A stretch of DNA of 9,683 nt from CAZTVF01 sp964616985 (GCA_964616985.1 CAZTVF010000163.1:1-9683); one strand, 5' to 3'. Shown: positions 1 to 6,413, counted from the stretch's first letter. Notes: generated by a model from the letters alone, not told the origin. Translations and numbers: made by a program.

Positions 1-519
1 GTGCAGGATGCCGCCGAGCAGGGCCTCAAGATCCGGACGATCAACATCGGCGGCGGCTTCCCGATCAAGCACTTTAATGCCGACACCATCGCCCTGGAGA
101 CCTTCGCCGGGCGCCTGCGCCGCGAACTCGACCGCCTGTTCCCCAAGGACATCGAGATCATCGCCGAGCCCGGCCGCGCCATCGCCGGCCCCGCCGGCAT
201 GCTCATCACCCGCGTGGTCGGCCGCAGCATCCGCAACAACAAGAACTACTATTACCTCGACGACGGCGTGTATGGCGACTTCAGCGGCATCGTCTTCGAT
301 CACGCCAAGTACGAGTTCCGCACGCTGACCAAGACGCAGAAGTTCCTCTCGATCCTGGCCGGCCCGACGTGCGACAGCTTCGACACGATCTCGCTCAGCC
401 AGGAGGTTCCCGAACTGGACGTCGGGAGCGTGATCTACGTCCCCAGCATCGGCGCCTACAGCTGCGCCAGCGCCCTGACCTTCAACGGCATCCCGCCGGC
501 GAAGGTGATCGTGGTGTAG
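1..519 (+). CDS. Ornithine decarboxylase, PLP fold type III (C-terminal part, 5' end outside window)
   Basis: Decarboxylates L-ornithine to putrescine in the cytoplasm, using PLP. The visible 172 residues are roughly the last 40-45% of a normal enzyme of about 390-400 residues, so the first codon here (GTG) is an internal Val, not a start. Visible landmarks are the glycine-rich phosphate-binding loop GGGFP (17-21), EPGR (56-59), LDDGVYGDF (86-94, with the Asp that binds the substrate amine), and GPTCDSFD (121-128), whose Cys124 matches the catalytic Cys of ornithine decarboxylases. GAYSCASALTFNG (151-163) corresponds to the C-terminal GAYT...FNG segment. The GPTCDS form fits ornithine rather than carboxynorspermidine or diaminopimelate decarboxylase, though lysine/ornithine dual specificity cannot be excluded. 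The homospermidine synthase at 4274-5731 would use its product. Downstream lie two strong hairpins (529-547, 564-589) and the converging endonuclease gene. Confidence 0.93.
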   Translation: MQDAAEQGLKIRTINIGGGFPIKHFNADTIALETFAGRLRRELDRLFPKDIEIIAEPGRAIAGPAGMLITRVVGRSIRNNKNYYYLDDGVYGDFSGIVFDHAKYEFRTLTKTQKFLSILAGPTCDSFDTISLSQEVPELDVGSVIYVPSIGAYSCASALTFNGIPPAKVIVV

Positions 520-522
520 GCG

Positions 523-589
523 GTGTGGCGCGGGCGTCTCGCCCGCGATCTGTGCAATCCTTGCGTGGCGGCCTTTCCGGGCCGCCACG
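523..589. repeat. Composite intergenic palindromic element, copy A (possible bidirectional terminator)
   Basis: The 118-base gap between the converging decarboxylase and endonuclease genes holds two perfect hairpins. The first has 8-bp arms CGCGGGCG (529-536) and CGCCCGCG (540-547) with a TCT loop. The second has 10-bp arms CGTGGCGGCC (564-573) and GGCCGCCACG (580-589) with a 6-base loop. Neither is followed by a run of T, so classical Rho-independent termination is doubtful, but the convergent setting suits a transcription barrier. The first module (523-536) matches 6351-6364 at 12 of 14 bases, and the second module's core recurs at 1389-1410 and 6398-6410. It is therefore better read as a dispersed repeat. 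Confidence 0.6.
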
Positions 590-637
590 TTCGTTACCGG
601 GGGATGATCGCGCGGCAGCACACTGACCGAGCGTGGG

Positions 638-1351
638 TCAAACCGGCCTTCGTGAACGACTGCCGCCCGGCGCACGCCGTGCCCGCTGGCGTTTCCCCGT
701 CGGGCACAGATCGATCAGGTCGCACCAATCGCACTTGGGCTTGCGGGCCGCGCAGGTGCGGCGCCCATGCTCGATCAGAAGGACGTGCATCGAATAGCGA
801 TCGGCGGGCGGGATCATCGGCAGGAGGCGCTCGTGGGCCTTGTCGGCCGGCACGGTCCTGGGCAGTACGCCCAGCCGGATGGCAATGCGGTGGATGTGCG
901 TGTCGACGGGAAACACCGGCATGTTCAGCGAGAAGAGCAGCACGCATTGGGCCGTCTTGGGACCCACGCCCTTGAAACTCGTGAGGTACTCAAACGCGGC
1001 GTCGGCGGCCATCTCCTTGAGGAAACCGAGTTCGATCTTGCCTCGCTCCTGGCGCAGTTGCCGCAGGATCGCTTGAATCCGCGGGGCCTTCTGCACGCTG
1101 AGGCCGCTGATCCGGATGCACTTCTCCACCTCCCCCACCGGCGCATCGGCCACCTTGTTCCACGAGCGGAAATGCCGCCACAGGCGGCGGAACCCTTCCG
1201 AGCTGTTTGCGTCGTTGGTGTTCTGCGACAGGATCGTCTCCACCAGCACAGGCACCGGCTCGCCAAAGCATACCCACGGCCGCGGCCCGTAGCAGCGACG
1301 AAGGGCGGCCAGCACGTGTTGCAGCTTGATGGATGGGGACATGGTTCGCAT
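638..1351 (-). CDS. nth: Endonuclease III-like DNA glycosylase/AP lyase with [4Fe-4S] cluster
   Basis: Base-excision repair enzyme of the HhH-GPD superfamily: it removes damaged bases and cleaves abasic sites. The protein has 237 residues, slightly longer than E. coli Nth (about 211). LSQNTND (41-47) is the family's early motif. The helix-hairpin-helix FKGVGPKTAQ (126-135) carries the expected catalytic Lys132, and FPVDTHIHR (147-155) carries the catalytic Asp150. The Cys ladder C200-x6-C207-x2-C210-x5-C216 is the Nth/MutY iron-sulfur signature, so a bifunctional, active enzyme is likely. The last 20 residues form an Arg-rich tail (KRQRARR... SRSRRP) not usual in Nth and probably DNA-binding or disordered. 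ATG at 1351 or the in-frame ATG at 1342 could start it; neither has a strong Shine-Dalgarno sequence. It lies downstream of the radical SAM gene on the same strand (132-base gap with a hairpin). The exact damage specificity cannot be read from sequence. Confidence 0.9.
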   Translation of the reverse strand: MRTMSPSIKLQHVLAALRRCYGPRPWVCFGEPVPVLVETILSQNTNDANSSEGFRRLWRHFRSWNKVADAPVGEVEKCIRISGLSVQKAPRIQAILRQLRQERGKIELGFLKEMAADAAFEYLTSFKGVGPKTAQCVLLFSLNMPVFPVDTHIHRIAIRLGVLPRTVPADKAHERLLPMIPPADRYSMHVLLIEHGRRTCAARKPKCDWCDLIDLCPTGKRQRARRAPGGSRSRRPV

Positions 1352-1388
1352 TCAGGATAGCAGGATCGACTGATGCCCTGTTTGTCGG

Positions 1389-1410
1389 GTGGCGGCCTTC
1401 CGAGGCCGCC
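1389..1410. repeat. Intergenic palindrome, copy B of the GGCGGCCTTCC repeat
   Basis: This perfect hairpin has 8-bp arms GGCGGCCT (1391-1398) and AGGCCGCC (1403-1410) around a TCCG loop. It lies between the end of the radical SAM gene (stop at 1484-1486, followed by a second in-frame TAG) and the start of the endonuclease gene (1351). The core TGGCGGCCTTCC (1390-1401) is shared with copy C at 6398-6410 on the minus strand, and with one extra T in copy A. There is no T-run on either side, so termination is uncertain. Confidence 0.55.
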
Positions 1411-1483
1411 GGCCCGGGGCTTCAACAGCGTCGAACGGCAAGCCGCCGACAGACGCAGTCGCACAATCAATTGTGATGATCTA

Positions 1484-2884
1484 CTAGTTCTTCTTGCGAT
1501 CCCTGCACTCGCCGAGGATCGGATCCTGGGCGAAATAGGATTCCCAATTGGAGGCGGCGTCGAGCATGGCCTTGCCCTGCTTGCAGTTCGCGATCGACAG
1601 CTTGCCCGCACGGACGAGGTCATAATAGGGGCCGATGTCGGTCTGGCGGTACAGGTTGGCGAACTGCTTGTAGAATTCCTCCCGCGGCAGGCGGGTGGGC
1701 AGGACCGAGTGCATGGTATCGTAGCACGAGTAGTCGTGCGTCAGCAGTTCGTTGTACTTCTGGCGATAGAGGTTCGTGCCCGGCAGCGGCGTCAGCACGG
1801 TGAACTGCGTGTGCGTGATCTGCTTCTCAGTCACGTATTCGCGGAGGCGCTTGAAGTCTTCCACTTCCCAGTCGGGGTCGATGATGAACGCGCCCCAGAT
1901 GATCACGCCGTTGTCCTTGAGGATGCGGATCGCCTCGTCGTTGGTGGCCGAGCTGTTGCTCTTGTTGACGCTCTTGAGCGTCTTGTCGCTCACGCCTTCC
2001 AGGCCCAGGAGTACCGCGTAAAGGCCGATATCCACCCATTTGGCCAGCAGCTCGGGGTGGCGGACGATGGAGTCGGTGCGGCATTCCATCGAGTACCGCG
2101 TCTTGAGCCCCTCGGCCTTGATCAGGTCGGCGATCTCATTTTCGCGGCGGTAGTTCATCAGGAAGTTGTCGTCGACGAACGTGATGTGGTCCGTCTGGAC
2201 GGCCTTCACTTCATGGAGCACCCGCGCGGCCGACATCTGGTTCGTGCGGCCGTGGTAAAACTCCCAGACGCTGCAGAAATTGCAGCGATATGGGCAGCCG
2301 CGGCCGGTGACGACGGAGGTGTCGGGCTTGTCGAACAGGAAGAAATAGTGCTGCCGGTAGGCGGCGGTCAAGTCGCGGCGAGGCGTCGGCAACGCGTCCA
2401 TGTCCACCTTGGTGTCCAGCACCGGGTTGCGGACGAATTGGCCGTCGCGGTCTCGCCAGACAAGGTTGGGGACGGCGGCGAGCGGCTTGTGTTCGACGAC
2501 CGCGGCGACCAGGTGCGGGAAGACCAGTTCGCCCTCGCCGATGCAGACGGCATCGACCTGCGGCAGGAAGAAGTCCTCCGGCAGCAGCGACGCGTGGTGC
2601 CCGCCGACGACGGTGAAGATGTCCTTGTTGAACGCCTTGACCGCCTGCAGGACCTCCTGCGCCGCGTACACCTCGGGCGTCAGTGCCGTCACGGTCACCA
2701 TCTCGGGCTGGAAATCGCGGAGCATCGCCTGGAGGTCCACGTCGACGCGCATGTCCAGCAGACGCATCTCATGCTGAGGCACCGTGGCGGCGACCATCTC
2801 CAGGCCCAGAGGCTCGGGCATGGCGGCCAGGCGGAAGCCAATCCCTTTCACCAGGTAATCAGGCTGAACGAGCAGTATTCTCAC
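1484..2884 (-). CDS. Class B radical SAM enzyme with N-terminal cobalamin-binding-type domain, HpnR-like
   Basis: Probable radical SAM enzyme of the B12-binding class (466 residues); in known relatives this class performs methyl transfers to unactivated carbons or ring rearrangements. Residues 1-135 form the Rossmann-like cobalamin-binding domain, with PLGLEMVAA near 25-33, VVGGHHASL (92-100) and GEGE (116-119). The usual DxHxxG cobalt-ligand motif is not visible, so B12 would be bound base-off without a His ligand, or not bound. The radical SAM core follows, with C197-x3-C201-x2-C204 (RGCPYRCNFCSVW) as the [4Fe-4S] ligands. IIDPDW (334-339), TPLPGT (365-370) and HSVLPTRLP (392-400) resemble, from memory, the hopanoid C-3 methylase HpnR group. 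No hopanoid genes are nearby, so the substrate is unknown. The GTG start at 2884 has AAGG about nine bases upstream. Tandem TAG stops end the gene. It may be co-transcribed with the lipoprotein gene (105-base gap) or use its own promoter (TATAAT at 2954-2949). Confidence 0.88.
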   Translation of the reverse strand: MRILLVQPDYLVKGIGFRLAAMPEPLGLEMVAATVPQHEMRLLDMRVDVDLQAMLRDFQPEMVTVTALTPEVYAAQEVLQAVKAFNKDIFTVVGGHHASLLPEDFFLPQVDAVCIGEGELVFPHLVAAVVEHKPLAAVPNLVWRDRDGQFVRNPVLDTKVDMDALPTPRRDLTAAYRQHYFFLFDKPDTSVVTGRGCPYRCNFCSVWEFYHGRTNQMSAARVLHEVKAVQTDHITFVDDNFLMNYRRENEIADLIKAEGLKTRYSMECRTDSIVRHPELLAKWVDIGLYAVLLGLEGVSDKTLKSVNKSNSSATNDEAIRILKDNGVIIWGAFIIDPDWEVEDFKRLREYVTEKQITHTQFTVLTPLPGTNLYRQKYNELLTHDYSCYDTMHSVLPTRLPREEFYKQFANLYRQTDIGPYYDLVRAGKLSIANCKQGKAMLDAASNWESYFAQDPILGECRDRKKN

Positions 2885-2948
2885 GTTGTCATACCTTCTT
2901 TATCGGGGGGCGCGTCTGGCGGCTGGGCCGATGGCGCCCGGAACACGA

Positions 2949-2977
2949 ATTATATCGGCCCGCGCCGCCGGGGGCAC
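2949..2977 (-). promoter_or_regulatory. Candidate promoter for the radical SAM gene (perfect -10, weak -35)
   Basis: A perfect TATAAT reads on the minus strand at 2954-2949, inside the 105-base gap upstream of the GTG at 2884. A start about 7 bases on would give a leader of about 60 bases. The hexamer 17 bases upstream (GTGCCC) is a poor -35. The box overlaps one arm of an inverted repeat (GGGCCGAT 2925-2932 with ATCGGCCC 2954-2961), which could be an operator or a weak terminator for the gene upstream. Confidence 0.33.
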
Positions 2978-2989
2978 GGGTATTCTTCA

Positions 2990-3973
2990 TCAGTCGAAAT
3001 CCACCGGCTTGCGCGGTGGTGTTGGCGTCGGCTTCGGCGCCGCCATGCGTCCAGGCATGGGCCGCGCGGTGGCCGCCGGCACGGCGCCGCTGCGCGGCGG
3101 GACGGCCGGCTCTTCCTCCGACACCACCGCGGCCGGCAGCGTTCTGGGAGCAGGCTTGCGCGGCGGAGCGGCCGAGCTTGGCTGAATGATGATCTTCATT
3201 TCGCCTCGGAGGATGGCCTCCTTCGCGGCCTCGTCCCAAACCGGGGCACTGAGCCACGGCGCCACGAACGTCGAAACATATTCCGTCGCCCCGCTGGTCA
3301 GGTGGCCGCCGGTGTTGCCCGCGTAGGACATGTGCTCGTTCCACCCCACCTGCACCAGCTTGCCGTAGCTGGGCGGCAGCGGCTTGGCGTGGACGAAGGG
3401 CGTCCTTCCCGCCGAGCTGGCAAACTCGCCGTCCATCGTGCCCACCACGTTGGTGCCCAGCAGCAGCCAGTCGCGCGAACTGTAGAAGCTGACGATGCCC
3501 TTGCGGCTGCTGCGCAGGGCCCAACTGAGGTTGTATGAGGGCGACAGCGATGCGGCCAGCAGGATGATGCCATCCACCGGCTCCTTGTCGCCGAGATACT
3601 CGGCCGTCCAGACGGCGATGGCGGCGCCGCCGCTCTGGCCGACGAGGTAGACCGGGGCGTTCTTATGCATGCGACGGTAGTAGCGGATTTCCTCGGCGAT
3701 TTCCTGGGCCTTGCGTTTGTTTCGTTCGGTGGCGCGAAGGTTCACCAGCGGGCCGTAGTAGGAGGTCCAGTCACGGATCTCGATTGCGCAAGTCACCCCG
3801 CCTTCGCGGAGGCCTTCGCAGATATCAAGGTTGAGCTTGCTGCGGCCTTCGATGCCGGGCAGCACCAGCACCAAGCCCTGCTTGAGCCCGGACTCGCTGG
3901 AGTACGGCTGCCCCCAGCCGCACCCGCCCAGAAACATCGCGGCGGTAATGACCATGGCCAGGCGAAACGTCAT
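2990..3973 (-). CDS. Lipoprotein alpha/beta-hydrolase with Pro-rich tail
   Basis: Predicted membrane-anchored serine hydrolase, 327 residues. A lipoprotein signal peptide (1-17) ends in lipobox LGG-C18, so the mature protein would be lipid-anchored on the outer face of the cytoplasmic membrane or in the outer membrane. VLVLPGIEG (35-43) gives the oxyanion-side strand-loop, VGQSGG (111-116) is the nucleophile elbow with Ser114, FYSSRDWLLLGT (163-174) supplies the likely acid Asp168, and TGGHLT (221-226) the likely His224. A complete Ser-Asp-His triad is therefore present. Residues 265-327 form a low-complexity Pro/Ala/Arg-rich tail, perhaps a spacer or a cell-wall contact. I chose ATG 3973 because the signal peptide begins exactly there and AGG lies 7 bases upstream; the open frame runs far further upstream only as antisense to homospermidine synthase. 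Lipase, esterase or peptidase are all possible; the substrate cannot be told. It may head a minus-strand unit with the radical SAM and endonuclease genes. Confidence 0.85.
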   Translation of the reverse strand: MTFRLAMVITAAMFLGGCGWGQPYSSESGLKQGLVLVLPGIEGRSKLNLDICEGLREGGVTCAIEIRDWTSYYGPLVNLRATERNKRKAQEIAEEIRYYRRMHKNAPVYLVGQSGGAAIAVWTAEYLGDKEPVDGIILLAASLSPSYNLSWALRSSRKGIVSFYSSRDWLLLGTNVVGTMDGEFASSAGRTPFVHAKPLPPSYGKLVQVGWNEHMSYAGNTGGHLTSGATEYVSTFVAPWLSAPVWDEAAKEAILRGEMKIIIQPSSAAPPRKPAPRTLPAAVVSEEEPAVPPRSGAVPAATARPMPGRMAAPKPTPTPPRKPVDFD

Positions 3974-4044
3974 ATGAAACCTGCTGTTTTCTTTATTGAG
4001 GGAGGTCGCCGCGGCGGCCCCAGCCGGCGGCGAGCAGCGTTGCA

Positions 4045-4076
4045 TACAAAAACAAAGGCCGACCCCACGATCGGCC
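4045..4076 (-). terminator. Intrinsic-terminator-like hairpin in the leader of the lipoprotein gene
   Basis: Read on the minus strand, arms GGCCGA (4076-4071) and TCGGCC (4062-4057) enclose an 8-base loop and are followed at once by TTTGTTTTTGTA (4056-4045). This is a short stem plus T-rich tract, the form of a Rho-independent terminator. No minus-strand gene precedes it; the homospermidine synthase gene upstream is on the other strand. It lies about 70 bases before the lipoprotein ATG, so it could be a leader attenuator or could stop antisense transcripts. The stem has only 6 bp, so this is uncertain. Confidence 0.4.
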
Positions 4077-4165
4077 ACGCGAGTATTAGAACGCTGCGCC
4101 AGGGGGAAAGTCAAGATCGAGTGCGTCCGGCACCCCAGGAGATCACGGCTCGGGCACTCTTCTTC

Positions 4166-4195
4166 TTGACACCTGCGGCGGTGATGAGGTATTGA
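4166..4195 (+). promoter_or_regulatory. Candidate sigma-70-type promoter for homospermidine synthase
   Basis: A perfect TTGACA (4166-4171) is followed after 18 bases by TATTGA (4190-4195), a weak -10. Transcription would start near 4202 and leave a leader of about 70 bases before ATG 4274. It lies in the 300-base divergent gap (3974-4273) between the lipoprotein and homospermidine synthase genes. Apart from this, the terminator-like hairpin at 4045-4076 and GC-rich palindromic stretches near 4010-4035, I see no gene in that gap. A 6/6 hexamer match is suggestive in high-GC DNA but not proof. Confidence 0.4.
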
Positions 4196-4273
4196 TGACT
4201 CAATCGGTTTGTTTGCTGCATACGACGCGCACGAGCCCGCACGGTCGGGGCAAATCTGGAGAAAGAGCACGCG

Positions 4274-5731
4274 ATGAAATTCAACGGCAAGATCCTCGTT
4301 ATCGGCTATGGCGCGGTGTCGCGCTGCGCCCTTCCCCTGATCTTCAAGCAGATCCAGGTTGACCCCAAGAAGGTCACGGTCATGGACTTCGCCGACCTCG
4401 GCCCCGCCGTGGTCAACTCGGTCCGCGAACTCGGCGCCAGCTTCGTCCACGAGAAGATTGAACGCGAGACGATGGGTAAGCAGCTGGCCAAGTATGTCGG
4501 CAAGGGCGACCTGATCATTGACCTCGCCTGGAACATCGGCTGCAACGACATCCTCCAGTGGTGCCACGACCATGACGTGCTGTACGTGAATACCTCCGTA
4601 GAACTGTGGGACCCCTATGAAGGGGCCGCCACCAAGTCGCCTGCCGACCGCACGCTGTACGTCCGCCACATGGCCATGCGGAACATGATCGCGGGCTGGA
4701 AGAACCCCAAGGGGACGACGGCCGTCGTGGACCATGGCGCCAACCCCGGGCTGGTGTCGCACTTCACCAAGCAGGCGTTGGAGGATATCGCCGGCAAATG
4801 GCTGGCCGACAACAAGAAGAAGGATGCCCGCCGCGAGGGCATCGAAGACGCCTTGGCCGCGGGCGCCTGGAACCGCCTGGCCATGGGCCTGGGCGTGAAG
4901 GTGATCCACGTGTCCGAACGCGACACGCAGATCGGCAACCTGCCCAAGCGGGTCGACGAGTTCGTGAATACCTGGTCCATCGAAGGCTTCTTCGAGGAAG
5001 GCACGGCCCCGGCGGAGATGGGCTGGGGTACGCATGAGAAGCAGCTGCCGCCCAAGGCCCACGTGCATCGCAGCGGCCCGGGCAACCAGATCTGCCTGGC
5101 CAACTACGGCTGCCGGACGTGGGTGCGTTCGTGGGTGCCCAACTGCGAGATCGTCGGCATGGTGATCCGCCACGGCGAGGCGTTCTCGATCTCCGAGTTC
5201 CTGACGGTCGCCGAGGGCGGGCACGCCGTCTACCGCCCCACCCTTCACTACGCCTATTGCCCGTGCGATGCCGCCATCGTGAGCCTGCACGAACTGCACA
5301 TGCGGAATTTCAAGCTGCAGCCCAGCCTGCGGATCATGAACGACGAAATCACCGAGGGCGACGACCGCCTCGGGTGCCTCCTGATGGGCCACGACTACAA
5401 GAGCTGGTGGATCGGCTCGTTGCTGGACATCCACGAATCCCGCCAGCTGGTGCCCCACCAGAACGCCACGACGGTACAGGTGGCCTGCTCGGTGATAGCC
5501 GCGGCGATGTGGATGATCCAGAACCCGCGCAAGGGCGTCTGCCTGCCCGACCATCTGCCGCACGAGTTCATCCTCAAGCACGCCAAGCCCTACCTGGGCC
5601 GCTTCGTGTCGCAGCCCGTCGATTGGACGCCGCTGAAGAACTGGGACTCCGCCTTCTCGCTCTACGGCAACCGTAAGCCCGAGGCGCAGGACATGTGGCA
5701 GTTCAACACGTTCCTTACCCGCATGGGGTAA
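4274..5731 (+). CDS. hss: Homospermidine synthase (NAD-dependent, bacterial type)
   Basis: Makes sym-homospermidine from two putrescines (or putrescine plus spermidine) using NAD(H) as an internal redox cofactor, in the cytosol. The protein has 485 residues, close to the roughly 477 of the Blastochloris viridis enzyme. The N-terminus is a saccharopine-dehydrogenase-like Rossmann domain with GYGAVSRCALP (11-21). IIDLAWNIGCNDI (81-93), YVNTSVELWDP (104-114), VVDHGANPGLVSHF (151-164), HVSERDTQ (212-219), NTWSIEGF (232-239) and WGTHEKQLP (251-259) are characteristic family stretches. W234 probably matches the substrate-gating Trp229 of B. viridis, but I have not aligned it. The ATG is preceded by GGAGA about 12 bases upstream, a rather long spacing. 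A strong terminator follows (5756-5789), so the gene is probably monocistronic. The ornithine decarboxylase ending at 519 would supply putrescine. No frameshift or missing segment is visible. Confidence 0.95.
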   Translation: MKFNGKILVIGYGAVSRCALPLIFKQIQVDPKKVTVMDFADLGPAVVNSVRELGASFVHEKIERETMGKQLAKYVGKGDLIIDLAWNIGCNDILQWCHDHDVLYVNTSVELWDPYEGAATKSPADRTLYVRHMAMRNMIAGWKNPKGTTAVVDHGANPGLVSHFTKQALEDIAGKWLADNKKKDARREGIEDALAAGAWNRLAMGLGVKVIHVSERDTQIGNLPKRVDEFVNTWSIEGFFEEGTAPAEMGWGTHEKQLPPKAHVHRSGPGNQICLANYGCRTWVRSWVPNCEIVGMVIRHGEAFSISEFLTVAEGGHAVYRPTLHYAYCPCDAAIVSLHELHMRNFKLQPSLRIMNDEITEGDDRLGCLLMGHDYKSWWIGSLLDIHESRQLVPHQNATTVQVACSVIAAAMWMIQNPRKGVCLPDHLPHEFILKHAKPYLGRFVSQPVDWTPLKNWDSAFSLYGNRKPEAQDMWQFNTFLTRMG

Positions 5732-5755
5732 CCATCGCCCCGCATGACGGCACAG

Positions 5756-5789
5756 TCCAACCCCCGGCTTCGGCTGGGGGTTTTCTTTT
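5756..5789 (+). terminator. Rho-independent terminator of homospermidine synthase
   Basis: CCCCCGGC (5761-5768) pairs with GGCTGGGGG-side bases (5773-5780): eight pairs including one G-U, closed by a C(UUCG)G tetraloop (5769-5772), followed by TTTTCTTTT (5781-5789). UUCG loops with a C-G closing pair are exceptionally stable. It lies 29 bases after the stop codon and separates this gene from the ferritin-like gene. Confidence 0.92.
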
Positions 5790-5853
5790 GGCCAGACCGC
5801 ATCATGAGAAGGGAGCCCATGCTCGCCCCTATGATTGATTAGAACCTTTGATG

Positions 5854-5860
5854 AGGAGGG
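5854..5860 (+). promoter_or_regulatory. Strong Shine-Dalgarno site of the DUF2383 gene, with a possible -10 upstream
   Basis: AGGAGGG sits three bases before ATG 5864 and fixes that start. Upstream, TATGAT (5830-5835) is a good -10 match but no convincing -35 lies 16-18 bases before it. A minimal frame ATG...TAG (5819-5842, seven codons) with its own AAGGGAG lies between; it is probably chance. Confidence 0.6.
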
Positions 5861-5863
5861 AAC

Positions 5864-6331
5864 ATGGCAAGCCTGGAAGACATCATTGACGGTTTGAGGA
5901 AGCTGATGCGGCTGGATTACGATTCGGCACGCTGCTACGACCAAGCCCTGGACGAGATCGATGAGCCCAGCATCCACGCGACAATCCTGCGTTTTCGGGA
6001 CGATCATGAACGCCACGTGGACGATCTGGCGGCGGCACTGTTGAGCCTTGGCGCGGCCCCGGCGGAGCGATCGCGCGACTTCAAGGGGGTGGTCATGGAG
6101 GGCTTCACCGCGATCCGCGCGATGATGGGCATCGAGGGGTCGCTCAAGGCCCTGCGGACGAACGAGAAGATGTTGCTCAAGCGATATGAGGACGCGGTAG
6201 CCTGGGGCTGCCCCGTTGACATCCAGCTTCTGCTCGACCGCAATTACGCTGATGAACGCGCCCACATGGACTACATTCAGCGGGCCATCGCCGGCAAGAT
6301 ATGGGAACCGACCATCAGCCGCATGGGATGA
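5864..6331 (+). CDS. DUF2383-type ferritin-like four-helix protein
   Basis: Small (155-residue) cytosolic protein of the ferritin-like superfamily, PA2169/DUF2383 group, whose role is not firmly established; members are often linked to stress responses. The sequence divides into four predicted amphipathic helices (about 3-30, 34-62, 72-113, 117-143). Possible metal ligands lie where a diiron bundle would need them: D18/D20/D26 in helix 1, the DHERH cluster (D47, H48, E49, H51) in helix 2, E101/E109 in helix 3 and D130-E131-R-A-H134 (an ExxH motif) in helix 4. Whether iron is bound is inference. The start is decided by AGGAGGG three bases upstream. It has its own transcription unit after the UUCG terminator and ends 131 bases before the converging GH172 gene. 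It is not close in sequence to the second ferritin-like protein at 9384. Confidence 0.82.
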   Translation: MASLEDIIDGLRKLMRLDYDSARCYDQALDEIDEPSIHATILRFRDDHERHVDDLAAALLSLGAAPAERSRDFKGVVMEGFTAIRAMMGIEGSLKALRTNEKMLLKRYEDAVAWGCPVDIQLLLDRNYADERAHMDYIQRAIAGKIWEPTISRMG

Positions 6332-6350
6332 GGACTCATTCGCCGGCGAC

Positions 6351-6413
6351 GTGTAGCGCGGCCGCCGCTTGGTACGCTACAAAGGGGTGGTGGCTTGGGA
6401 AGGCCGCCATCCC
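6351..6413. repeat. Composite intergenic palindromic element, copy C, with GNRA-capped hairpin
   Basis: The 131-base gap between the converging DUF2383 and GH172 genes holds two inverted repeats. GTAGCG (6353-6358) pairs with CGCTAC (6375-6380). Then 6384-6396 pairs with 6401-6413 over 13 bp around a GGGA loop, a GNRA tetraloop. Three pairs are G-U in the plus-strand RNA and would be A-C mismatches in the minus-strand RNA, so the fold favours plus-strand transcripts reading out of the ferritin-like gene. There is no T-run. The modules repeat those of copy A in the same order. Confidence 0.6.

Noticed and set aside
2925..2961. Inverted repeat GGGCCGAT/ATCGGCCC as terminator of the lipoprotein gene.
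   Set aside because: The loop is 21 bases and no T-run follows on the minus strand. It overlaps the TATAAT box, so I mention it only as a possible operator.
1373..3538. A 721-codon plus-strand open frame.
   Set aside because: It is antisense to the radical SAM gene and part of the lipoprotein gene, has no family resemblance, and lacks a ribosome binding site.
5819..5842. Seven-codon frame (ATG to TAG) with a Shine-Dalgarno-like AAGGGAG before the DUF2383 gene, a possible leader peptide.
   Set aside because: It has no run of regulatory codons and no terminator/antiterminator structure before the gene; chance is likely.
2990..6265. A 1091-codon minus-strand open frame covering homospermidine synthase antisense.
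   Set aside because: Only its last 327 codons (from 3973) encode a credible protein with signal peptide, triad and start site. The rest is antisense to homospermidine synthase and part of the DUF2383 gene and reflects high-GC codon bias.
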